Shown: one piece after another, positions 39,673 through 45,431 of the stretch
Numbering within the stretch: position 1 is the stretch's first letter
Layout of the letters: each line of letters begins with the position of its first letter
Source of the DNA: an uncultured SAR116 cluster alpha proteobacterium
GTDB lineage: Bacteria; Pseudomonadota; Alphaproteobacteria; Puniceispirillales; Marisalimonadaceae
Length of the DNA stretch: 64,000 nt
NCBI GenBank assembly: GCA_902550555.1
Contig: CACCZR010000001.1
Span: 22,191 to 86,190 of the forward strand
Direction: 5' to 3'
Made by a program: the position numbers and the translations under genes
Notes under the pieces: generated by a model
Told to the model about the DNA's origin: nothing
What the model saw: only the letters and a program-made list of their open reading frames with translations
Database searches by the model: none

Positions 39673-39933
39673 ATGTCTATTAAAATAACATTAATTGAAA
39701 ATCACATAAATAGAAATTTTAAACAATACAATATTGATGACTTTACCATTAAAGAAAATTTTGGATCAATTGAGAATTTTAAAACAATTTTAAGTAAGAA
39801 AAGATCAAAAGAGGATGAAGCTAACTTAATAGCTTTTTTGAATGAAATTAGACCAATAAATAAAATAATTGATATGAGAAAAAATAATCATAAAACAACT
39901 ATTCATAAAGGATACGTTACAAGCTCAAATTGA
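39673..39933 (+). CDS. Hypothetical protein, 86 residues
   Basis: The track start at 39658 is less likely than the ATG at 39673 (MSIKITLIEN), because AGGAG lies five bases before the latter and inside the longer reading. The protein is soluble and lysine-rich. No family was recognised. It could be a small regulatory or phage-like protein, but nothing specific supports that. Confidence 0.45.
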   Translation: MSIKITLIENHINRNFKQYNIDDFTIKENFGSIENFKTILSKKRSKEDEANLIAFLNEIRPINKIIDMRKNNHKTTIHKGYVTSSN

Positions 39934-40013
39934 TTTATTAAAATTGTTTTCAAATTTTTAAAACTTTTTTTAAATGCGTCTGAATTTATTCGACTCTGAC
40001 TGATTATTTCGTC

Positions 40014-40027
40014 AAGGAGGTAGTTCC
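40014..40027 (+). promoter_or_regulatory. Orphan strong Shine-Dalgarno-like sequence
   Basis: AAGGAGGTAGTTCC resembles the long SD at 37397 but no ATG, GTG or TTG start follows at usable distance. It may be the remnant of a leader. It sits in the 167-base gap between two accessory genes, in which I see no gene. Confidence 0.35.
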
Positions 40028-40100
40028 AAAAAATAAATCCTGTCATATAGTAGATTTTGATCTTTTGGAGATAATTTTAGATTTAAAAAAAAATATAAGA

Positions 40101-41153
40101 TTAATTGATACTTCTTAAATAATTAACTGCATTATTTTTTTTATAAAAGTTTTTTAGTGGAACAATATATTTTTTGTCATCATTAAAAGAGAATAGTCCG
40201 TAGATATTATAACTCATATCCCATCCTATTGAACCTCCACTATAATCACCAACGGAAATTAAAAAAGATGCCTCACATTTTCCAAAGATATGAGGTGCAA
40301 GATTTTTACAATTTTTGAGAGGTATCTTAGATAAGATAGTATAAGAATATTCTGTACAAGAAGACTTAGTTGAACAAATTTTATTATGAATAGATTTATT
40401 AATTATTTTTGGATCAACATTAGTTGTTTTAACTATACCACCACCTCTTAAATTACCTTTAAAACAATCTTTTAGTGATGCTGCTAGATAAATTTTTTCA
40501 TCCCACGAGGTATTGATAGGTTCTAGATTAGGTATTTCCTTACCTAAAAATTTTCCTGGATTATTTAAAAAATCATTATAATTTTTGATGTCGAACTTTT
40601 CTGAAAATTCTTCATAATTATCACCAGAAATCCATTTGGTTGAGAAACATTGAGGTGGGATAATCTTTTCAGATACTTTCCAACCAATAGGTAATTTTTT
40701 TTCTGAAATTATTTCTTTTTTTGCACCCAAAATTGAAAAAATATACCATTTATTTTTATCTTTATCTTTGTTGAACCATATAGATCCGTTATCAAGCATA
40801 AATCCTCGCCATCCAACCGGCGAACAAGGAGATTTGCTTTCAAGTAAACTATTTCGCCATTTGTCAGAAAAAATATCAGAGAACTTCTTATTATTTACAA
40901 AGTCTTTTCTTGGACCAGAAGTTAATTCTCCTTCAACAAGATTAAATATACTTTTAAGGTTTTTTTCTTTAACTAATTTTTTGATAGTTTCACCAAAGTT
41001 ATATGCTTCTTCGGGATCGTAGTAATTCTTCCAAAATTCTGCATACTTTCTATCTTTTTCTACACAGTTTAAAGCACTTTTTTCTTTACTCAAAGTTAAG
41101 GAAGAATTTAAGCAAAACATAATTGTAAGAATTAGAATATATATATTTTTCAT
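40101..41153 (-). CDS. Secreted hypothetical protein, 350 residues
   Basis: A clear signal peptide (MKNIYILILTIMFCLNSSLTLS) is exposed if translation starts at the ATG at 41153, which has a TTGGAG SD seven bases upstream; the track's 41171 start is six codons earlier with no SD. The mature part has many cysteines (KSPCSPVGW, PQCFSTKW, KICSTKSSC), suggesting disulfides in the periplasm. Stretches GWRGFMLDNGSIWFNKD and SVGDYSGGSIGWDMSY look like a beta-rich domain. The family is not recognised. It lies just left of the leftmost glmS-like repeat. Confidence 0.6.
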   Translation of the reverse strand: MKNIYILILTIMFCLNSSLTLSKEKSALNCVEKDRKYAEFWKNYYDPEEAYNFGETIKKLVKEKNLKSIFNLVEGELTSGPRKDFVNNKKFSDIFSDKWRNSLLESKSPCSPVGWRGFMLDNGSIWFNKDKDKNKWYIFSILGAKKEIISEKKLPIGWKVSEKIIPPQCFSTKWISGDNYEEFSEKFDIKNYNDFLNNPGKFLGKEIPNLEPINTSWDEKIYLAASLKDCFKGNLRGGGIVKTTNVDPKIINKSIHNKICSTKSSCTEYSYTILSKIPLKNCKNLAPHIFGKCEASFLISVGDYSGGSIGWDMSYNIYGLFSFNDDKKYIVPLKNFYKKNNAVNYLRSIN

Positions 41154-41237
41154 AATCGTACTCCAATACAAATTATTATTATTAGTAAAAAAATTTGATC
41201 TTTCAACTATGGTAAATATTAAATACCCCCTTGCCGA

Positions 41238-41253
41238 ACTATTCCACGGTAAC
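41238..41253 (-). repeat. glmS 3'-end-like direct repeat, copy C
   Basis: ACTATTCCACGGTAAC is identical over 16 bases (17 with the preceding A) to the end of glmS at 45416-45431 and in the same orientation. On the glmS strand it reads GTTACCGTGGAATAGT: Val-Thr-Val-Glu-stop. No coding sequence here explains it. Confidence 0.85.
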
Positions 41254-41368
41254 GGAATGGATTCAAAGTTACTATATTTATATAAATTTATAAAATTTAA
41301 TTTTTATTTAAAAATTTTACTTCAAAAAAATATTTAACAAATATACCTAACTTAGTTAGAATTGAGAG

Positions 41369-41707
41369 ATGAAAAGTATATTTGTTTCATTAATCTTATT
41401 ATTTTTTTTATCAAGTTGTACTTCTAAATTAGATCATGAGAAAACTTTAAACTCATGGATAGGTTCTAAAGAAAGTACATTAGTTGAACAATGGGGAACT
41501 CCATCGAATTTTTATAAAACTGATGATGGTAAAAAGTTTTTAACTTGGAAAAATAGTTCACAATATTTGATAGGTGGTGGATATAATTATGGATATGGAT
41601 ATAACTATCCATACTTAGTAACTTCTAACTGTGATATTACGATGATAATTGAAAAAGGAATAGTTACTTCTTGGAGATATAAAGGAAATAACTGTTACGA
41701 TTATTAA
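41369..41707 (+). CDS. Predicted lipoprotein, 112 residues
   Basis: The signal peptide ends in the lipobox LSSC (MKSIFVSLILLFFLSSCTSK), so the mature protein is probably lipid-anchored. WIGSKESTLVEQWGTPSNFYKTDDGKKFLTWK recalls the short repeat of small BamE/SmpA-type lipoproteins, followed by a glycine/tyrosine-rich GGGYNYGYGYNYPY. The similarity is weak. It lies in module 2, convergent with another lipoprotein gene. Confidence 0.6.
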   Translation: MKSIFVSLILLFFLSSCTSKLDHEKTLNSWIGSKESTLVEQWGTPSNFYKTDDGKKFLTWKNSSQYLIGGGYNYGYGYNYPYLVTSNCDITMIIEKGIVTSWRYKGNNCYDY

Positions 41708-41731
41708 AACAAACCTTAATCAGTTTGTTTG
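41708..41731. terminator. Possible bidirectional terminator hairpin
   Basis: AAACAAAC and GTTTGTTT form an exact 8-bp stem with an 8-base loop, between two convergent lipoprotein genes and partly within the 3' end of the minus-strand one. The stem is AT-rich and the T tract weak. Confidence 0.35.
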
Positions 41732-42115
41732 AGTAATTTTAAATAAACTTCCATATTTTGTATCAACTGATGGTTCAATTATAAATTTATAAATTTTACC
41801 CTTAGTTGTGTTAATTACTAATGGATATTTCCCTGGACTTAAAAAACCTTCAACTTTAATTGTAGTTTTTCCATCTGTAGGTAAATCATAATAAAAACTA
41901 CTTCCATTAGTTAATTTTGTTAAAACTTGTCCATTAACTTCAATAAGAACATCTACACCAAGAAATAAAAACTTTTCTTTTCTATCAAAAATTAATCTTA
42001 CGTTATCTTTTCCAACTGTTTTTTCATCATAAAAACTTTTAGGAATATTACTTGTAGTTACACAGGAAAATAAAAAGAATAGAGGTAGTAATAATATTAT
42101 AAATTTTTTTTTCAT
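41720..42115 (-). CDS. Predicted lipoprotein, 131 residues (DUF2846-like)
   Basis: The signal peptide has lipobox LFSC (MKKKFIILLLPLFFLFSCVT). The mature domain VRLIFDRKEKFLFLGVDVLIEVNGQVLTKLTNGSSFYYDLPTDGKTTIKVEG resembles the beta-sandwich of DUF2846 lipoproteins, but I cannot confirm that. It is the last of three same-strand genes packed with 0-4 base junctions. Confidence 0.6.
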   Translation of the reverse strand: MKKKFIILLLPLFFLFSCVTTSNIPKSFYDEKTVGKDNVRLIFDRKEKFLFLGVDVLIEVNGQVLTKLTNGSSFYYDLPTDGKTTIKVEGFLSPGKYPLVINTTKGKIYKFIIEPSVDTKYGSLFKITQTN

Positions 42116-42595
42116 TTAAATTTTGTTTTCCAATGTTTTTTGTTTATAAAGATTTTCATATTTTCCTTTTACATCTTTCATTTTTTTTTTAAAAACTTCT
42201 TTTGAATAAACTTTACATTGATATATTCCAATAAGTTTTGTATGAGAAATTTCTTTAAGTTTTAAAGTTTTTCTATCTAACTCATATCTTAAATCTATAG
42301 TTCCCCAATCAATTTTTTTTGAATTTGTAATAAAATCTATTGGAGAATCCCTTTTTATTAAAAATTCGTCATTTTTCATATATATATAATTAAAAACGAC
42401 TTTGTTATCATTGAAAACAAATCCTATTTGTAATGTGAGAAGATTTCCATCTTTATCTCTTACGTTTTTATCTATAAATTCATCTTTTAATTTACCATCT
42501 TCGTATTTACAGACTATTCCTTTCCCATTTGGATTTCCAAAAGAAGGAAATGTTTGAAGTAATAATACTAATATAATGAGTAGTATCTTTTTCAT
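42116..42595 (-). CDS. Secreted hypothetical protein, 159 residues
   Basis: The N-terminus MKKILLIILVLLLQTFPSFGNPNG is a signal peptide. The mature part is beta-rich and lysine-rich (LTLQIGFVFNDNKVVFNYIYMKND, TIDLRYELDRKTLKLKEI). It contains the cysteine pair VCKYED and YQCKVYS. The family is not recognised. It overlaps the preceding gene by 4 bases and directly adjoins the following one. Confidence 0.55.
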   Translation of the reverse strand: MKKILLIILVLLLQTFPSFGNPNGKGIVCKYEDGKLKDEFIDKNVRDKDGNLLTLQIGFVFNDNKVVFNYIYMKNDEFLIKRDSPIDFITNSKKIDWGTIDLRYELDRKTLKLKEISHTKLIGIYQCKVYSKEVFKKKMKDVKGKYENLYKQKTLENKI

Positions 42596-42933
42596 TTAAA
42601 TCTTATTAAATTCATCATTTCTGAAGAGGGGATTTGAGTATAAAATTTACCTCCACCAAATATTGACATAATTGGGTAAGTTTCTATTGGTGTTAAATCG
42701 ACCTTTACAGTTCCATTTCTACTATTCTTAGAAAAAAAAACGTCAGTTTCTACTTTTTGTCCAAGAAATGTAAAAGTAAGAGGTAGATTTATCCCATCTA
42801 TTTTAATATTTTGGTAACCATTTTTTTCAAACATTTCTAAAACAGAATCTTTGACAGTTTGTTCATTATGTTGATGTTGTTGATAACCAACATAACCAAT
42901 AAAGATAATTAAAATTATAATTATAAATCTCAT
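42592..42933 (-). CDS. Small membrane-anchored hypothetical protein, 113 residues
   Basis: The ATG at 42933 (MRFIIIILIIFIGYVGYQQ) gives a clean N-terminal anchor; the track start at 42966 adds 11 residues without an SD. TATAAT lies six bases before this ATG, so the message could be leaderless. The rest is a small soluble domain (YQNIKIDGINLPLTFTFLGQKVETDVFF). The family is not recognised. It heads a three-gene run. Confidence 0.5.
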   Translation of the reverse strand: MRFIIIILIIFIGYVGYQQHQHNEQTVKDSVLEMFEKNGYQNIKIDGINLPLTFTFLGQKVETDVFFSKNSRNGTVKVDLTPIETYPIMSIFGGGKFYTQIPSSEMMNLIRFK

Positions 42934-43020
42934 CAAGATATTATAACGAATAAAGAACAAAAACAAAAATAATACTTACTCCAATCATCATCAAAAACTT
43001 CTTATAGACTTCCCACATTA

Positions 43021-43407
43021 TTATTTATTTTCTTTCCAAAACTTTTCTACATACAAACTTTCTCTGATAAATAATATTTTATCTTTGTTTCTTTGTAATC
43101 TCTTTTTGTATTTCTGAATTATTCCCCAAACCAACTTTGGTGTATATTCTTTTTTGGTTCTAAGGGTCTTAAGTTTTTTTAATGAAAGATATTCACAAAT
43201 TTCTTTATTAGTTAAACCGTTTTTGTGAAGATTATAAATTAGGTCTAACCTTTTAAGTCTTTCATTTCCTATCCAAAACAAACCTAATTTGTTAGTTTGG
43301 ATTATTACTTGGAATCGAAAATAAAATTTGTAATCAAAGATAGTACTTTTAAATCTATTCCACCGTAACCGAATTGTTCGGAACGGACTTTTCCAGTTGT
43401 CGGGCAA
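43021..43407 (-). CDS. Small helix-turn-helix protein next to glmS-like repeat B
   Basis: The C-terminal part of this 128-codon frame, RLDLIYNLHKNGLTNKEICEYLS and LVWGIIQKYKKRLQRNKDKILFIRES, aligns with the frame at 45067-45420 (IIKSLHDNGIGYRRIAKILN and VFSVLKRYRQRQENMKFRNT). Both look like the DNA-binding tail of serine recombinases, but no catalytic domain is present. The track start is a TTG at 43407, upstream of the repeat, so the first residues are translated glmS-like repeat. The real start is unknown; no good ATG lies near. Confidence 0.5.
   Translation of the reverse strand: MPDNWKSPFRTIRLRWNRFKSTIFDYKFYFRFQVIIQTNKLGLFWIGNERLKRLDLIYNLHKNGLTNKEICEYLSLKKLKTLRTKKEYTPKLVWGIIQKYKKRLQRNKDKILFIRESLYVEKFWKENK
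43355..43369 (-). repeat. glmS 3'-end-like direct repeat, copy B
   Basis: CTATTCCACCGTAAC matches the glmS end in 14 of 15 bases and in the same orientation. On the glmS strand the frame runs ...QLEKSV..NNSVTVE-stop, echoing the genuine glmS ending NLAKSVTVE. The flanking 60 bases are richer in GC than the surroundings. Confidence 0.7.
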
Positions 43408-43549
43408 TCAATGCTTTTTTTGCTCGTTCATTCACTTCAAAAATTTTAAATATATTTAAATATTATAGTAATTTTATTATTGTCTTACTTAAAAATTTTA
43501 TATGGATTAAATTTTGTTATCAAATAAATTTTTAGAAAGTGAGATTATA

Positions 43550-43756
43550 ATGAAAAATTTAACAACTGCTCAAGCAATATTAATTGGATTAGGAATGATT
43601 GCCCTTGCAATTGCATCAATACCATATTCACCCAAAATAGTTACACCAGCGTTTTCTAAAACACAAGTTCAAAAAATTTCTATTTGTGATGCAAGAGGAT
43701 TTAATTGTACAAGAATTAATAATTCTGGTGAACTTTTAGTCGCAAATAATAAATAA
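43550..43756 (+). CDS. Small secreted or anchored hypothetical protein, 68 residues
   Basis: The ATG at 43550 (MKNLTTAQAILIGLGMIALAIASIPYS) starts a typical hydrophobic signal or anchor; the track start 12 codons earlier has no support. The rest is short (VQKISICDARGFNCTRINNSGELLVANN) with two cysteines. The family is not recognised. Confidence 0.5.
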   Translation: MKNLTTAQAILIGLGMIALAIASIPYSPKIVTPAFSKTQVQKISICDARGFNCTRINNSGELLVANNK

Positions 43757-43786
43757 ATTTAAATACAATATATTATTATTTATAAT

Positions 43787-44995
43787 CTATAAATCTCGTT
43801 TCTTTTTGGTGTTACTTTTTTTTGCTTGTTTTGCCATCATTCTATACATGGGTGCGATACCAGCAGTAGTTTTTTGACAAACTTGATAAGTTTTTGATTT
43901 ATCTAAGGCACTCATCATTCTTAACTGACCTTGATATTCACTATCCCTATCTAATTTTGCTAATGCTTTGTCATATGCTTTATCTTTGAAAGAGGAAATT
44001 TTATCGTTCGGAATTTCTGCTTCACTAATTAGTTTGTCTAAAATGATTTTTACATCTTTTTTAAATTCTTTAAAATGCCCAGATGACTTATGCTCTTCAC
44101 AATAACCAGAAATTTTTAAGTAATTTTCATATACACTAACTACATTATTTAACGCTTGGTGTGGTTTAAGTATTTTTACAATTAACTCATCTGATTTTTT
44201 CTTTGACAAGACTTTTCCAGTTATTTGGAATTTATCTTTAATACTTTTCCTTGTTCCTTTAAAACTTTTGAAGTCCTTACTGAAAGTCAATTTAAGATTA
44301 AGTTTGTCACCATTAGATTTCTCTATAATACCAATTAAACTTTTATCATCTAAAATAATTTTTTTTATTTCAGATATTAATTCTTTTTTTGAACTTGTAA
44401 TTATTTTTTCAGTACCAACTAACTTACCATTTTTAATTTTAAACGTAACTACAATCGGAATTATATAATCTCTATATATATGTTTTCCTGTGTATAATTG
44501 GTTAGCAATTAGATTGTAATTATTATTTTTTTTAGTATTTTCTGCAGACTTAGTAGTAATCTTACTAAATTCTGCTAAAGATATTTGTGGATATCCATCA
44601 TTGAGAAATTGAAATTTACCAATTTGTTTATTGTTTTTGAATTTTCCCCTATAAGTTTTGTTACTCTTAGCGGAGTATACAATAGCATTCTCAGGTAATT
44701 GTCCTTTATTCCAAACTCCAAATACCATAATATCCTTGTCCAAATATTCCATTAAACCTTTTCCATGTGGCAATCCATTCTTAAAATTTCCTAGATAATT
44801 CTGAGTTTTTTCAAACAAATATTCTCCATAACAATCTGAATATTTTGGGACTTCGTCACAATGAATTTCTTTGGGGTGATTCTTAACATCATTTGCTAAA
44901 AAATCTTCAAACAAGTCAGCATATGAAAAAGATGAAATAAAAAGAGTAAATAGAATTAATAATAAGTAGGATAAATATTTTTTTAAAATAGACAT
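43787..44995 (-). CDS. Secreted MORN-repeat-like hypothetical protein, 402 residues
   Basis: A signal peptide (MSILKKYLSYLLLILFTLFISSFSYA) is followed by a cysteine pair and MORN-like units GNFKNGLPHGKGLMEY and YRGKFKNNKQIGKFQF. The middle part is beta-rich and lysine-rich. The C-terminus (YQGQLRMMSALDKSKTYQVCQKTTAGIAPMYRMMAKQAKKS) is helical and basic. MORN repeats often bind lipids or act as scaffolds; the function here is unknown. It is the largest cargo gene of module 1. Confidence 0.6.
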   Translation of the reverse strand: MSILKKYLSYLLLILFTLFISSFSYADLFEDFLANDVKNHPKEIHCDEVPKYSDCYGEYLFEKTQNYLGNFKNGLPHGKGLMEYLDKDIMVFGVWNKGQLPENAIVYSAKSNKTYRGKFKNNKQIGKFQFLNDGYPQISLAEFSKITTKSAENTKKNNNYNLIANQLYTGKHIYRDYIIPIVVTFKIKNGKLVGTEKIITSSKKELISEIKKIILDDKSLIGIIEKSNGDKLNLKLTFSKDFKSFKGTRKSIKDKFQITGKVLSKKKSDELIVKILKPHQALNNVVSVYENYLKISGYCEEHKSSGHFKEFKKDVKIILDKLISEAEIPNDKISSFKDKAYDKALAKLDRDSEYQGQLRMMSALDKSKTYQVCQKTTAGIAPMYRMMAKQAKKSNTKKKRDL

Positions 44996-45066
44996 AAATT
45001 TATTTTTTCATATGGAAAAAAAACTTTCAACTTTTTTTAACTAAAATCATTAAATTAAAATTAGAT

Positions 45067-45420
45067 TTACTTAGTAAATTCAACCCACATTTTACTTCTT
45101 ACAATTGGGTATCTGGTATTTCTGAACTTCATGTTCTCTTGTCTTTGTCTGTATCTTTTTAGAACAGAGAAAACATTAGTGTTTTTCCAGACATGACCAC
45201 CGTCAGTTTTCATGCCCCTATCATTCAGTATCTTTGCAATTCTTCTGTACCCAATCCCATTGTCATGAAGTGATTTAATTATCTTATAAACTTCATGTTG
45301 ATTGTCTGAATATCTGTTTGGATTTTGAATTGGAATTAGGTGATTAAACTGGGTTGAAACCTCAAAAAAGAGATAGTTCGCATATTCAGATTCGTGATTT
45401 AAAAGTCCATTCCAAACTAT
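45067..45420 (-). pseudogene. Startless recombinase-tail-like helix-turn-helix frame adjoining glmS
   Basis: An open frame of about 117 codons, absent from the track, runs from within the glmS stop region to TAA at 45067. It encodes YANYLFFEVSTQFNHLIP, VYKIIKSLHDNGIGYRRIAK, ILNDRGMKTDGGHVWKN and VFSVLKRYRQRQENMKFRNT. The wording resembles the C-terminal DNA-binding part of serine recombinases. There is no ATG, GTG or TTG in the first 70 codons, so it is a remnant or depends on fusion to sequence upstream. It accounts for most of the 421-base gap 44996-45416. Confidence 0.6.
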
Positions 45421-45431
45421 TCCACGGTAAC
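45416..45431 (-). repeat. glmS 3'-end repeat, copy A (true site)
   Basis: ACTATTCCACGGTAAC holds the last codons and stop of glmS (Val-Thr-Val-Glu-stop) and two bases beyond. It is the reference for copies B and C and the probable attachment site. Confidence 0.85.

Larger units (their letters stand above)
41238..43369. mobile_element. Putative inserted module 2, bounded by glmS 3'-end repeats C and B
   Basis: About 2.1 kb lie between two copies of the glmS terminal sequence. Reading from repeat B leftwards it carries a helix-turn-helix protein, three tightly packed small envelope genes and a convergent lipoprotein gene. The arrangement parallels module 1. No catalytic recombinase is present, so mobility would need help from elsewhere. 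The call is inferred from the repeats and parallel layout. Confidence 0.5.
43355..45431. mobile_element. Putative inserted module 1, bounded by glmS 3'-end repeats B and A
   Basis: About 2.1 kb between repeat B and the true glmS end. Reading away from glmS it has the HTH frame at 45067-45420, the MORN-like secreted protein and a small anchored protein. The parallel with module 2 suggests two successive insertions at the same site, the newer one next to glmS. This is inferred from the repeats. Confidence 0.5.

Noticed and set aside
40014-40100. A ribosomal-protein (rpsU-like) leader remnant after the strong SD at 40014
   Set aside because: The leader-like AAGGAGGTAGTTCC prompted the idea, but no rpsU-like codons follow, so there is nothing to support it.
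45067-45416. Tn7-like transposon at the glmS 3' end
   Set aside because: No tnsA-E genes or Tn7 ends are seen, and the repeats contain the glmS coding end itself, unlike Tn7 insertions, which leave short target duplications downstream of the stop.
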